From Viola odorata (Eukaryota > Streptophyta > Magnoliopsida > Malpighiales > Violaceae): a stretch of 64,000 nucleotides of DNA. The stretch lies in the NCBI GenBank assembly GCA_963691705.1, contig OY829545.1, positions 45,867,475 through 45,931,474 of the forward strand. Reading direction: 5' to 3'. The notes under the pieces are model-generated. The model ran no database searches and was not told the origin of the DNA. It saw only the letters and a list, made by a program, of their open reading frames with translations. The stretch's first letter is position 1. Each line of letters starts with the position of its first letter. A program made the translations under genes and the position numbers. This document shows, one piece after another, positions 46,420 through 58,641 of the stretch.

Positions 46420-47160
46420 TTATGGTAGTGGGTCGGTAGCTGGTTGGTGTTTTGGCAGCTGAGACGTTGTGGAGGGAGGGGTGGATGAGTGAGATGTGGT
46501 GGGTTTGTTTAGGTTTAGGTTCGTTCTTGCCACGGGAGAGAAGAAAAAATGGAAAAAATATTTTTTTGTGGAGAAAATGGAAAATATTGTTTTGATTGAT
46601 GGAAGTTGATAGGAGAGAAGGGTGCGTTGGTTAGTGAACGGACGAAGGAGTGAGGAGGTGGCGTGGGGTAGTGGGATTATGGAAATACGAAAAGGTGGAG
46701 AGAAAGAGGAGATTTGATTTCCTCGGTCTCTGTTCTCCACTTGGCACGCCGGGAGAGGCCGAGAAGTTCCCAAGACAGCATGCGCCTGCACCTGCGGAAA
46801 GGAAAGAAAAAGGTGATTTGCTTTTGAATTTTGAAAATAGGAAAAGGGGATTAAATGAAAAGGAAAGGAGATAAAGATAATAAAAACTACCTAGGTAACA
46901 TAAAAAGTGCTAATAAAGAAAAGGAAAAAGCTAAGTTGACTCAATTTGAAATTAATTTAAAAGGAAAGAAGAGAAAAGAAGAGGACATAGGAATTAAATG
47001 GGGATGAAAGGAGACAAAACTAATTAAAACTACATAGGGAAGATAAGAAGTGTGCATAGAAAAAGAGAGAACTAAGTTTGACTCGGAATTGAAAAACTGA
47101 AAAATTAAAAAGAGAGGGAGGAAGAAGGTTAGAAATCTGTGGGCTTTCCCCACACTTGGC
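46420..47160 (-). other. Athila spacer between integrase and ORF2
   Basis: Purine-rich on the plus strand (AAGGAAAGAAGAGAAAAGAA-type). No gene recognised; minus-strand frames at 46,420-46,791 and 46,941-47,198 are low complexity. Confidence 0.5.
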
Positions 47161-47166
47161 CTTGAT

Positions 47167-48430
47167 TTATCGTCTAGGCCTTGACGTTGCTTCTTCATTC
47201 TTGGTCCCGAGTGCGGGGTCTTCTACCCTCATCTCTTCGGCAGTTGTGGGCTGGAATCCTTCGTAGAATGGTTTCAGTCGGTGGCCATTAACCTTGAACG
47301 GTTCACCATTGTCTAAATTCTGGATCTCGATTGCCCTATGGTTGAACACGACAGTGATTTTGTAAGGTCCCGTCCACTTAGATTTTAGTTTTCTTGAAAA
47401 AACTCGCAAACGGGAGTTGTACAATAAAACCTTTTGCCCTACAGTGAAAGTCTTAAGGATGAGGTGCTTATTGTGTTGGGCTTTGGTCTTGCCCTTGTAA
47501 ATCATGGAGTTTTCGTAAGCATCCCCCCGAAGCTCTTCAAGCTCTTGAATTTGCAGGCAGCGATCCTTGCCGGCTAAATTCACGTCCATATTGACCTTCT
47601 TAATGGCCTAGAACGCCTTGTGTCATACCGATCGGGGTCTTGAATGTTGTACGGTATGCCCATAACGCATCTCCAAGCTTGAGGCTCCAATCCTTTCTTG
47701 ATTGATTGACGGTTTTCTCCAAGATAGCTTTAATCTCCCGATTCGAGACCTCAGCTTGCCCATTGGTTTGGGGATGATAAGCTGTGGATACTCTATGGGT
47801 CACTCCATACTTGTTGAGTAAAGAGGAGACTATTTGGTTACATAAGTGCGTCCCCCGATCGCTGATGAGAGCTCGAGGGGTCCCGAATCGGTTGAAAATG
47901 TTGGTCCGAAGGAAATCAGCTACTACTCTTGAATCGTCCGTCTTGGTGGCCTTAGCTTCAATCCACTTGGAGACATAATCCACTGCAAGTAGGATGTATG
48001 TGTTCCCGAATGAATTTGGGAAGGGACCCATGAAGTCGATGGCCCAAATATCGAAAATTTCACAAGAAATGATGTTGGTCAAGGGCATTTGATTCCTTGC
48101 TCCGATGTTCCCCGTAGGTTGGCATCGAGGGCAAGTGGCGCAAAAGTAATAGTTGTCTTTGAAAATCGACAGCTAATATAGACCGACTTCCAAGACCTTA
48201 AGTGCGGTCTTTTTTGTAGCAAAATGCCCTCCTTCCGTGGTTGAGTGGCAGAACTTGAGGATCGACGGGACCTCATCCATTGTGACACAACGCCTAACAA
48301 TTTGATCCGAGCAATGTTTCCACAAGTAGGGGTTGTCCCAAACATAGAATTTTGCTTGCTTCCGGATTCGGTTCTGCTCAGGGCTCGAGGCCTCGACTGG
48401 ATAAGCACCGGTGGCACAAAAATTTGCAAT
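47167..48430 (-). pseudogene. Athila integrase region
   Basis: Reads on the minus strand: zinc-binding CPRCQ half (about 48,115-48,130), catalytic core [15 protein letters not shown] (first Asp), [12 protein letters not shown] (second Asp), [17 protein letters not shown] (Glu), then KVLLYNSRLRVFSRKLKSKW and GPYKITVVFNHRAIEIQN of the C-terminal domain. Core is 47,600-48,088, tail 47,167-47,589. Between TPIGM and AIKKVN the usual stretch is missing: the frame goes straight to QGVLGH and a stop, pointing to a deletion of about 60-70 bp near 47,610. The zinc-binding half is in another frame. It cannot encode a full integrase. Confidence 0.82.
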
Positions 48431-48493
48431 ATCCGTGAACCACGGGAATCTTGCTGCTTCAGCTAGGCATAAATGTTCATCCGGAAAAGTTTC

Positions 48494-49102
48494 TCAAATG
48501 ACCACTCGGGAGTCATCTTCTTGATTCGGGAGCCTACTCAAGTGGTCCGCGACACAATTCTTCGTTCCCTTCTTGTCTTTGATTGCTAGATTGAATTCTT
48601 GGAGCAGGAGGATCCATCGGATAAGTCTGGGCTTTGCGTCTGCCTTCTTAAGTAGACATCGAAGCGCTGAATGGTCTGAATAAACAATCACTTGAGTACC
48701 CAAGAGATACTGCCAAAACTTGTCAAGGGCATAGACAATCGCTAAAAGCTCTTTCTCCATCGTGGTGTAGTTTTGCTGTGCGGGGTCCAGCAACTTAGAA
48801 GCGTAATAGATGACGTAAGTCTCCTTATCATTTTTCTGCCCCAGAACCGCTCCCAAAGCCTGGTTGCTAGCATCGCACATGATTTTAAACGGGAGTGTCC
48901 AGTCGCGGGCCCGAATGATTGGGGCAGAAATAAGCTTGGCTTTCAGGGTCTCGAAGGCAGTTCTGCACTCTTTGTCAAATATGAACTCTACATCCTTATG
49001 CAGCAGTCGGCACATCGGGTGGGCTATCTTGGAGAATTCCTTGATAAACCTCCTGTAAAATCCTGCATGACCAAGGAAAGAGCGCACATGTCGAATATTC
49101 AA
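48494..49102 (-). pseudogene. Athila RNase H and end of reverse transcriptase
   Basis: Open for 202 codons: [20 protein letters not shown] (RT connection), then RNase H with [16 protein letters not shown] (catalytic Asp), [19 protein letters not shown] (Glu) and [16 protein letters not shown] (Asp), ending [10 protein letters not shown]. It follows the RT frame with a frameshift around 49,100 where the two frames overlap. Confidence 0.85.
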
Positions 49103-50736
49103 GGGTAAGGCAAGGTCTCGATAACCTGAATTTTAGCTTTGTCCACTTCGATACCTTTGCTGGACACGATGTGGCCTAGGATGAGCCCTTGATCCACCAT
49201 GAAATGGCATTTCTCAAAATTAAGTACAAGGTTAGTGTCCACACATCTTTGCAAAATTTTCTTTAAATTAGAAAGGCATTCGGAAAAAGAGTTACCATAG
49301 ACCGTGAAATCATCCATAAATACCTCGATGCGCTCCTCTACAAATTCTGAGAAAATACTGACCATACACCTCTGGAATGTACCCGGGGCATTGCATAACC
49401 CAAAGGTCATGCGTCGGTATGCAAAGGTCCCGAAGGGACAAGTGAAAGTGGTCTTTTCCTGGTCTTCGAGGGCGACTGGAATTTGGTGGAAGCCCGAATA
49501 CCCATCTAAACAGTAATAATGTGTCTTGCCCACAAGGCGCTCTAGCATTTGATCAATGAAGAGAAGTGGGAAATGATCTTTCCTGGTAGCCTCATTCAAG
49601 CGTCTGTAATCGATGCATACACGCCACCCATTCTGGATTCGGGAGGGAATTGGCAGACCTTCGGGACCCAGAATGATGGTTATACCTGTCTTCTTCGGGG
49701 CCACCTGAACAGGACTGACCCATGGGGAATCAGAAATAGGATAGATAACCCCGGCATCAAGCAACTTCAAAACCTCTTTCTTGACCACCTCCAACATGGG
49801 AGGGTTCAAGCGCCTTTGGGGCTGTCGGATTGTCTTGCTGGTTTCTTCAAGATGAATGCGGTGGGTGCACAGTGACGGTGATAGACCCTTGATGTCTGCC
49901 ATTGTCCAGCCTATGGCTTGTTTAAAGCTTTTGAGCAGCTCTGCCAATTCAGCCTCTTGAGCTCCCTCCAATTTGTTAGAAATTATAACAGGGAGGGATT
50001 CTTTTTCCTCGAGGTAAGCATATTTCAAATGTGAGGGCAGCGCCTTGAGTTCAAGGTCAGGGGCTTGCACTAGAGAAGGAGTAAGCCGCATATGATCTAC
50101 GCATTCGGGAGCCTCGTTCGGGGGCTCGAATGTGAGGACAACATTTTCCTCTAGAGCTGATACGACTGAGCATAGTTCGGTAGGGACCGCAATGGACGAT
50201 GTCATCTCCTGCAAGGATTCAGGGGTGAGACTTCGGTCGAGAGCCAGCTTCAAGGGCTCGATAGAATTCAGATCAGCAATGTTCTCAACAAAGGGGTCTA
50301 TCACGTCAATAAAATTGACACTTGAAAATTCAGAGAGATACTTCATGGAGTCCAACATATTGAAACATATGATTTCCCCATCAAATTTGAGGGATATGGA
50401 GGCTTCATAGACATCAATTTTTGCACGGACAGTGGCCAAGAAAGGGCGCCCCAAAAGTACATCCGAAGATTTGGTGGTTGTTGGGTTCTCCATGGAAAGA
50501 ACATAGAAATCCGCTAGAAATAGGAATTCGCCTACTTGGACAAGAACATCCGTGATTATGCCTTTGGGATAGACAACCGAGCGGTCTGCAAGTTGGATAA
50601 CCAGTGTGGTTTCTTTCAAGGGCCCGGGTCCGAGGCTGTTGTAGATAGTCAAGGGCATAACATTAATTCCGGCCCCCAAATCACACATAGCCTTCCCAAT
50701 GTCGATTGTGCCAATTCTGCACGGGACAGTGAACAT
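49099..50736 (-). CDS. Athila protease-reverse transcriptase frame (545 codons open)
   Basis: Longest open frame of the window. The N-terminal aspartic protease has [14 protein letters not shown] (catalytic D-L-G) and LADFYVL. The RT domain begins [20 protein letters not shown], with [68 protein letters not shown] and the catalytic [10 protein letters not shown] (FMDD form, normal for Athila). It ends [15 protein letters not shown] where the frame shifts to RNase H. The whole pol is interrupted downstream, so the product would be truncated. Confidence 0.85.
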   Translation of the reverse strand: MFTVPCRIGTIDIGKAMCDLGAGINVMPLTIYNSLGPGPLKETTLVIQLADRSVVYPKGIITDVLVQVGEFLFLADFYVLSMENPTTTKSSDVLLGRPFLATVRAKIDVYEASISLKFDGEIICFNMLDSMKYLSEFSSVNFIDVIDPFVENIADLNSIEPLKLALDRSLTPESLQEMTSSIAVPTELCSVVSALEENVVLTFEPPNEAPECVDHMRLTPSLVQAPDLELKALPSHLKYAYLEEKESLPVIISNKLEGAQEAELAELLKSFKQAIGWTMADIKGLSPSLCTHRIHLEETSKTIRQPQRRLNPPMLEVVKKEVLKLLDAGVIYPISDSPWVSPVQVAPKKTGITIILGPEGLPIPSRIQNGWRVCIDYRRLNEATRKDHFPLLFIDQMLERLVGKTHYYCLDGYSGFHQIPVALEDQEKTTFTCPFGTFAYRRMTFGLCNAPGTFQRCMVSIFSEFVEERIEVFMDDFTVYGNSFSECLSNLKKILQRCVDTNLVLNFEKCHFMVDQGLILGHIVSSKGIEVDKAKIQVIETLPYP

Positions 50737-50759
50737 GCCTTGGTCTTTTCATTTGGGAG

Positions 50760-52498
50760 GGATCTTGCGTTGGATATGAGCAGACAAGTTAGCTCCCACA
50801 CTTATCCGATTCACCTCGGTGAATTTGTACTTATTTGTGCAAAGTTAGCTCCCACACTTATCGCGGCATGTTCTTGATAGCCTTGAGAAGCGGGATGTTG
50901 ATAATGACCTTGCTGAACATGTCAAAGATGTCCCGATCCTCCTCATCTTTCTTCTTGACCAACCTTTGAGGGAACGGGGGCTCGAGTACCTTGTTAATGA
51001 ACTCTTGAGATAATTCTTCCTCAACGGGTTGCTTCTTCTTACATCAAGACTTCTTGCCAGAGAAGAAATGGTCGAGAGCTGCGTCATTGAATCGAGACTT
51101 CTTTGGCTGTTCAGTAGGCTCAGTGGGCTGTTCTGGAGGTGGCGGTGCGCTGTTGTCACATTCGGGACCTTGAATAACATTATCAGCTTCGGGACCTTGA
51201 TTGTCCTTTGCAGAGTCGGGGTCTGGATGGACGCGAGAGGGTATCTCGAGACCACTACGGAGGTTCATAGCACATGCCTCATGCTTCGGGTTGGGTTCTG
51301 TCTGCCCTGGAAATCTTCCTCCATTTTCACCTCTTTCATTTCGGCCATGAGAGTACGTATTTGTTTTTCAAGCTCCGCAATTTTTTTCTTATCAGGGGAG
51401 GGATCCTCATTCGGGGGCGCGACGAAGGTCTGGTCTTGTGGCGGCTATCTCTGATATTGATAATTCTAAAAATTAGGCCGGGGCTTGAAATTTTGCATGT
51501 TGAAGGGAGGGGGGTGATTTCCGTATGGATTTTGTCCATACCGATGGCTAGGTCCGGCCTGTTGAGAGTTATTCCATCCATAATTTGGCGGTCTCCAGCC
51601 TTGATTGTTGCTCTGACCATACGAGACATTGAATCCTCCCGCAGCATTGACAGGCATCTATTCGGGGATGAAAGGGCATGCGTCCGTGGGGTGATCCGAA
51701 AGTTGACAGATTTGGCAGGCCTTGATCTGGACTAGGTGTCCCGAAGCCATATTCTGAAGCATACTGGTGATGGATGCTAATTGATTTTCCATGGCTGCTT
51801 CTCGAGTGTCTTGATTGCTGGTGGAATTATTGAGAGGGAGGTTGTTCTCGGCCATGAGCTCGATAGTGTCTTTGGCGGCAGCGGGAGTGAGTCTAGTGAT
51901 GAAGCCATTTGCAACGGCATTGAGCAGGGCCTTGTCTCGGGCCTTGAGTCCTTCACAAAAATACTAGATGAGAGCATGCTCGGAGAGATTATGCGAGGAG
52001 GCATAAGGCTTGCATCTTCTTGAAGTGCTCATAGTATTGCTCAAGATCCTCCGTGTCCTTTTGGAGAGTAGACACTAGTTGCTTACGAGTCACCATGGCA
52101 ATGGATACCGAGTAATATTTGTCCGTGAAAGCCTTGGACATTTCAGCCCATGAGTTGATAGATTGAGGATGCAAGTCATAGAACCAATCGAGGGCATCGT
52201 CCTTGAGGGACCACATGAAGGCGCGGAGTTTAGCATGCTCAATACTAACATTGTGGGGTTTCATGGTGTCACAGATGGAGTGTAATTGTTGGAGATGATG
52301 GTAGGGGTTCTCCTTAGCCAGCCCTCGATAAAGGGGTAGATGGTGTATAGTGGCAGATTTGTGCTCCTAGTCATTTGGGACTTCTGGCCAGACAATGCAG
52401 CTGGTCGGGGACGCGGGGGCAGCATTGAATTCATCGATGGTCGGGATTACTGGGGGTAATGGTGGAATATCGTTCCCTTCGGGACCATGATCATCCAT
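50760..52498 (-). pseudogene. Athila gag, broken
   Basis: A probable start at 52,498 gives MDDHGPEGNDIPPLPPVIPT. After a stop/shift near 52,370 the frame reads LPLYRGLAKENPYHHLQQLH and then MKPHNVSIEHAKLRAFMWSL with DDALDWFYDLHPQSINSWAE (capsid-type gag, 51,989-52,264). Later pieces: an unusual knuckle CQICQLSDHPTDACP (51,672-51,717), a Gln/Asn/Pro-rich stretch (51,466-51,657), and MNLRSGLEIPSR (51,233-51,268), the LRSG block preceding protease in Athila. At least four frame changes separate these parts. Confidence 0.75.
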
Positions 52499-52724
52499 TT
52501 CAGGTCCTTCTGGGTGGACAAGTGGTATGTCGTCGGGGTCCGGATTGTCGAGATTTTCTAGAGCGAAAAGGCGTTCGAGGTCCCAAACGCAAGGATTGGA
52601 AGATCCTCACGCTAATCGTCGAAGTCCTCTTTCTGTCCTTCCTAACTCGTGATCAAGGGGCAGTAGATCAGGTGTAGATCTCCTGGTCATACAAACAAGA
52701 AAAATAAATCAGTCCTGAAACAAT

Positions 52725-52742
52725 CCCGGGCAACGACGTCAA
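52725..52742 (-). other. Primer-binding site of the Athila-like element
   Basis: Minus strand TTGACGTCGTTGCCCGGGA next to the LTR end at 52,745. Resembles the Athila site TGGCGCCGTTGCCGGGG (tRNA-Asp type by family knowledge), with differences at several bases. Confidence 0.65.
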
Positions 52743-52744
52743 TT

Positions 52745-54438
52745 TGATCGTCACTCAAATACAATTTATAATGCCTGAAAATATGTGCACAATTGTTAAT
52801 GTGTACAGTGGTAGTCAGGGTTGAACACAAGGATTGAGAGAGACTGATTCAAGGTCTTGAATGGAAGCACAAGACAAAAACACAAAAACGTAACACAAAG
52901 GGGGGGTTTGTTGACTAAGCAAGTTAGCCAAGAGAGATTTGGAGCTAACAATTCTAACTATGAAAGTAGTAATCGGGATCTCGAGTCGTCAGTTCGGGGT
53001 CCCGAAGGATAAAATATAACAAATCAGTGATCAAGAGCAGAATAATAAAGCAGAGAGAGAAATAAACACAATGAGTCAAATAAAGAAGGATCTTAGCAAA
53101 AGGTATTCTTAGGTTGCATTCGGGGGCCCGATCGTCATCAGCACAGAAATATTCTACTCATGCAATCATAGAAGTGACATGGGGACCAGATTCCTCGGAT
53201 ATCTCCTACTTTTCTCTTAAGAGAAACTACCCCCCGTTTCCACATATGAGGTAGTCTTGACAGCCCGCCATCCCTCCAGGCACGAATGCGGGAGGGCCAT
53301 ATTTAGGCTGCCCATGAAGATAAGAAAAGACACATCTAGAGCTAAAGGTCCCTCAGTTTGTCAGGCTCGTGACCCCGCTCTAATCAACTACTCACCCTAG
53401 CTAGTCGAGACCACTTCAGCGCAGTTACTACTAGATAGATGTCTACTTGTTCCATGCAACTTTCCTTCCGTATTTATCACATAGATGACAATAATCACTC
53501 ATAGAAATTATCAGTTGATCAAGCCTCTAATTACCACAAGTGAAAATGTAATTAAAATGATAAGCAATTAAATATGGCAGCAAGAATATATTAACCACGT
53601 TTAGGCCTCGAATCTGCCCTTGCAACCCTTGAATTACCTTTGCTAAGAACTAAAGATTTAGCTACTCATACTTGAAGATAAATAAATAATAATTAAAGGG
53701 AGCATAACAAGTAAAGAAATAGATTAAGGGAAGAAAACTTGATTACTAAACCAAAAATGTTTCAAGCCCGGCGGCAAAGGAGGAGATTGCTAACAAGAAC
53801 TAGAGAGATAAACTAGAGAGAAGTCTAAGAAAACTAATTCTAAGAATTATGCTAAGATAAAAGTAAGATATGATAGGATGTCCTAAACTACTCCTTGGAT
53901 GCTCCTTATAATCTAGAGCTCCAAGCACAAAAAATATCTTCAGTCAAAACTAGGGACAAAATGCATTTAAGGAAAGCCTATCACAAAGCAACCATGCTCC
54001 CTAAAGCATAAAGCTGAAAAGCACAAAGCTGGTTTCTTGGTCTGATTTGTCCAGCTTTGGTAGATCTGAATTGGGCTCAAGGTCTGGAATGGTCAGAGAG
54101 TAGGTATTTTGTGATCAGTGCAGAACTTTCAGAGAAGCGTCAGAGGGATCACGTGGAAGCTTTGGCAAGAGGACAAGTGGAAATGTCGTTCTTCGCCCTT
54201 CGGGGGCCCGAATGGGGAATCTTATTTGGGACCTTGAATGTTGTTCTGGAGTCGGGACCTCGACTTTGGACTTGAAGCTCGAATTCGCACAAAATGCTCC
54301 TAAAACGCATCTTTTTTCATAAACTCCCTTTTTAGGCCTAGATCTGCAATAGTAATGAAAACAAGGGTAAATTAGCAGAATCATGCCTTAAATTGGCGAG
54401 ATAATGGGGAGAAAATCATGCATAAAAACATGCTATCA
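52745..54438 (-). repeat. 5' LTR of the Athila-like element (1694 bp)
   Basis: Partner of 41,047-42,732. Differs by scattered substitutions and small indels (for example an extra ATCTTAGCAAAA-like insertion near 53,090, and seven rather than eleven G at about 52,900). Confidence 0.93.
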
Positions 54439-54464
54439 CTTACACTGTATTTTTTATCAGACAG

Positions 54465-54479
54465 TAAAGAGGGGGCAAC
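54465..54479 (+). other. Polypurine tract of the Ogre-like element
   Basis: TAAAGAGGGGGCAAC immediately before the 3' LTR; identical in core to 1359-1373 of the truncated element. Confidence 0.75.
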
Positions 54480-57400
54480 TGTTGCTACCCGAATTTTGAC
54501 TTACATCACAACTTTTTTTGTTTTATTGCATGTCGCATTAATAGCCCGTTTACGTCAAATTTCAATCGATTTTTGATCATGGACTATTTGTTTTAATATT
54601 TCACGTCATTTCACGCCTTTTGAATTTTTCATATTTTTCTCATATTTTCGACTAAATCGTATTTTTTGATTTTCGTCAACGCATTTACGTATTTTTATGT
54701 TTACCGTATTTAATAGCTCGTCTAGGTCAAATTTCTGTCGATTCTTGGTCCTAGGTTAGTTTGTTTAATATTCCGTGTCATTTCATGCCTTTTCATTTTT
54801 TTCGTACTTCCGACTGTCTTTTCGCTCGAACTTTTCTCGGTCCTGAGTAAGTTTCCTCGGACCGTGGGTCGAACGTATTATTTATTTAATTGATAATTAC
54901 GTACTATTTTTCTCTTTCACACCAGCGAGTTTGGTTTCGTTCAATTTTTGTCGTAAGGACATTTATTTTACGTCCGAACTTTTAACATTTCCGAAAGAGA
55001 AAATAAATGTGTTGAATCAAGTTTTGCATTTCTTCACTGTATACTAGTTTTCTCATCTTATTTTTCTACACGTTGTGATTTCCTCGGCTCGGATTTATTT
55101 TCATTTTCAAGCGATTTCGCTCGTATAAAAAATATCCCGTTCGTGTCCTAAAATAGGATAAACTTCACATTAATGTCATTTAATTCATTCTCACCCTCCA
55201 ACTCGGCACCAGCTCACCTAGATCATCACAGTGTCCCATCCGATCAACCTTGGCCACAAGCAACCTCCCCTAGCTCACTATTCCGGCCTAGAGCTCATCA
55301 TCACCTCCCACTTTTCTTCCCATTGGTTTGCAGCCACACATGCAAACCGACTCCAACTTTTCCTCGGCTCGGATTTATTTTCATTTTCAAGCGATTTCGC
55401 TCGTATAAAAAATATCCCGTTTGTGTCCTAAATTAGGATAAACTTCACATTAATGTCATTTAATTCATTCTCACCCTCCAACTCGGCACCAGCTCACCTA
55501 GATCATCACAGTGTCCCATCCGATCAATCTTGGCCACAAGCAACCTCCCCTAGCTCACTATTCCGGCCTAGAGCTCATCATCACCTCCCACTTTTCTTCC
55601 CATTGGTTTGCAGCCACACATGCAAACCGACTCCAACTTTTTTTCTCCTCTATAAATAGCAGGCAACCAGCAATGAACCAAGGGCACCAAAATCTCCTCT
55701 TAATCTCCCTTTCTTGCACTACCTTCTTGGCTAAAATCTCTCCTGGACAAGGTAAGCTTTTCTTTTAGTTTTCTCTTTAATTTTCATTTTTGCTTAAAAT
55801 GCATGAATAAATTGTTAAAACTTGCCTCACATGCTTATTTTTCATGCTAATTACATCTCCCTTGCCTCAATTTAATTGCATGAGGTCTTGAGTAATTAAT
55901 AGCAACATATGCATGTGAAATGGCTTGATATTCCTTGCTGAAATTTGCCACTGTTTTCATTAAAACTACTTGCTGTTTTGATTGACTTGGGCTGCTGTTG
56001 TGTTGCTGGAATTTCTGCACTGGTTTTGGTCGTGTTTCATTGAAGTATGTGGGTCTTGGTCGCCGGCCATGGTGGCCGGCGTTGTGAAGAAGAAGAAGAA
56101 GGTAAGGTGGGCTGGCGGGAAAAATAGAAAGAAAGAAAGAAAGGTGATGGGTTTCAGCCCATCTTTGTTTTAAATTAAAATTTGGGTTTGGCACATGTCC
56201 AAAAATCTAAAATGTGGGGCCCGGCCTATTTATTTTCGTCAACTTTGGTGAAATATTCGTATGTTATTTTTCGTCTTTTAAATATCGTATGAATTATTTA
56301 CGTGCTCGTATGCAATATGTTTATTTTATTTTTCGTGATTTAAATATCGTATGAATTGTTCACATGTTCATATGCGATAAATTGTTTACTTTATGCCATG
56401 TTGAATTTTTCATATGACTTCTCGTATGACGATTTGCTTAAATATTTTTACGTGTCGATTTTCGTATGAAATATTTGTATGTTCGAATGAAATAAAATGT
56501 TTAGCCGCCTACTAAGTCTATTTAAGTAATTGCTTGCATGTTATAAATAAATTAGTTATTAATTATGCCATGTCTATTTAATTATTTACTTGCATGTCAT
56601 GTCTATTTAATTGTTTACTTGCATGCCATGTCCATTTAATTGTTCACTTATTTGCCGCAAAATAAATTGTTCACTTGATTGTTTATTTGTTATGCTATGT
56701 TTTATTTAATTAATTGCTTACTTGTCGTAAATTAAATAAACGTTTGCATGCGCTCTTTCCTTATTTATTATTTCCGAACCATCGCTAACACTTTCAATTT
56801 GCAAGGTTGATCAAGTTCACGCAACGCAAGTATGCTCTCTAGTCTTTTTTATTTATTCAATGCTTTCCGCAAATATTACTTGTATGCATGCTATTTAAAA
56901 ATATTAAAGAACGCATGTCGTATTCATATGCATGATAAAATCAACGCACATGCTTACTTGTTTAAATCACTTGTTTTTTTATGCCATGAAATTAATTGCT
57001 ATATATTGATATGTGAGCATGGTGGCTTCGATCCCACATGGTTATATGCATTCATAAAAATGGTACGATGTTAGTTTTTATCCATGATAGGATCACGTAG
57101 TAATTAATTAATCATGCATGGCCCGATGATAAAAAGGGGAGGAACGTCCGCTCTAGTATACAAACAAACGGTAACCCCGTCCTTCGGTCCCGATCGGAAA
57201 TAATAATGTCCCGACAAAAATGCTAAGATGTAACGTCACCTTTGAGGGCCCAATTCGTGTGTCAAAAATGTTTAAGTGATTGGAAAGTGTCCCACTCTTC
57301 GTAACAGGATTTCGGCCGACACTTTACTATCGTTTACCTCGTAAATGATTGGAAGGTGGCCCGTTTCCGTGCATGGGACTAGATGACATGCTTCGATTAT

Positions 57401-57849
57401 TCATTCATTTTCGTATGAAAAAATGCTTAAGTGATTGGAAAGTGTCACACTCTTCGTAACAGGATTTCGGCCGACACTTTACTATCGTTTACCTTGTAAA
57501 TGATTGGAAGGTGGCCCATTTTCGGGCGCGGGACTGGTTGACATGCTTCGATTATTTATTCATTTTTGTGTTAAAAATGTTTTCCAAACACCTTTTTACC
57601 GGTAACCTTTTTTAAGGATGTGACTTGGGTGCCTAACACATTCCCAAGTCCATAATACGACCTCGAACCTTCGTTCTTTGGTTTAGACCCATGCCTTTGT
57701 TATTTTATTTTTTATGCCATGACATTAGGTTCCCTAAACCTTAGAAAATAAATAGGGTGGCGACTTCATTATATTATGCGAGGCATCCATTTATGCTTAG
57801 CATCCGTCCCGAACCTTAAACTCGTTTTCAACGAAAAAGGGGCGCGACA
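54480..57849 (+). repeat. 3' LTR of the Ogre-like element (3370 bp, with internal 280 bp tandem duplication)
   Basis: Matches 27,540-30,587, but the segment from about 55,088 to 55,367 (CCTCGGCTCGGATTTATTTT through the CAAACCGACTCCAACTTT region) is repeated directly after itself, so the frames at 55,173 and 55,453 are the same sequence 280 bp apart. This explains most of the 322 bp length difference. Confidence 0.9.
55651..55659 (+). promoter_or_regulatory. TATA box of the 3' LTR
   Basis: TATAAATAG after TTTTTTTCTCCTC. Only the second unit of the tandem duplication retains it; the first unit jumps from CCAACTTT to CCTCGGCTCG before reaching the TATA box. Confidence 0.55.
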
Positions 57850-57856
57850 GGGAGTA

Positions 57857-58640
57857 TCAAAATTATAAATTAATTAAATTAATATATATTTGAAAGATAT
57901 GAGATTTATTTATGTATGGAAAGTTTGAAAATTTATTTCTTTAATACGCTTTAATTATAAATTGAATTAAAAGTTGATATATAAATGCTAATTTATATTA
58001 AAATAAATTAGGTTTTATAAAAACAATATCATATAGAATTAAACCATTATATAAATACTGAATTCAGATAGAAATTCCAAAATTTTAGTAAAAGAAGGGA
58101 ATTAAAATTGAAAAAATGGAAATTGATTCCAAATCAACTTATTTATGGTCGAAAGGAATTGACCCGCAATTCTTATTTTCCTGTTTTTCAAGGTTTGATT
58201 GATTTTTTTGATTTTGTTTATAGCGTTTTAATGGTAAAGTGGTAATTATCGTGACTTCTTTGTGAGGTATAGGGGCAGGGCCCGCTTGATTTGGCGTTAT
58301 TGTCGGCTAGTCTTTCAAAGATCCAATTTGTGATTTAATTAAATTAAATTATTTGGTCTCAATCATACCGTTTACTTTGAATTTTCCTTTTTCTTTTTTC
58401 AGAGGAAATAAAATACCAACAACAAAATAACAAATATAAATAATATAAAATAGAAGCAAGAAGTTGCTTGGTGGTGGTCGGTTGTGTCGTTTCTTTCAGA
58501 AAAAAGATTTGAAAGCAGCGCAACGGGCAATTCTAGATTCCAGATCGGATCGGGAGAGAGAGTTGGTTGGTTGTCGATTGATTGATAAATGGGAAGATGA
58601 AGAGCCATCAGAAATCCCGATTTGGTTTGAGGTCGAAGTT
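57857..58640. other. Single-copy-looking spacer, no gene recognised
   Basis: AT-rich to about 58,240, then more balanced base composition. Minus frame 58,399-58,680 and plus frame 58,464-58,664 overlap and show no family features. The stretch 58,440-58,640 could be the 5' leader of the small exon listed next. Confidence 0.4.
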
Positions 58641-58641
58641 G

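Larger units (their letters stand above)
41047..54438 (-). mobile_element. Athila-like LTR retrotransposon, nested, complete in structure but decayed
   Basis: LTRs 41,047-42,732 and 52,745-54,438 (TGATAGCATG...CGATCA on the minus strand) are near-identical. Primer site (minus) TGACGTCGTTGCCCGGG next to the right LTR, of the Athila TGGCGCCGTTGCC type. Minus-strand order: gag, protease, RT, RNase H, integrase, spacer, ORF2, then AGTGTGGGGATTATT before the left LTR. It interrupts the Ogre-like element between TTTCAGTTAT and CTTACACTGT. The five flanking bases GTTAT and CTTAC match at only three positions, so the target duplication is uncertain or mutated. Confidence 0.92.
27540..57849 (+). mobile_element. 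Ogre/Tat-like LTR retrotransposon, apparently non-autonomous, with a nested Athila
   Basis: LTRs 27,540-30,587 and 54,480-57,849 start TGTTGCTACC and end in GATA/GACA. A 5 bp target duplication GGGAG lies at 27,535-27,539 and 57,850-57,854. Order: 5' LTR, primer site, ORF1 relic (31.1-32.9 kb), tandem-repeat spacer (33.1-35.1 kb), gag-like frame (35.4-36.7 kb), long non-coding spacer, minisatellite, polypurine tract, 3' LTR. A minus-strand Athila occupies 41,047-54,438. Without it the element is about 16.9 kb. ORF1 upstream of gag, very long LTRs and 3' UTR tandem repeats are Ogre traits. No protease, RT, RNase H or integrase was found on the plus strand. Confidence 0.88.
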
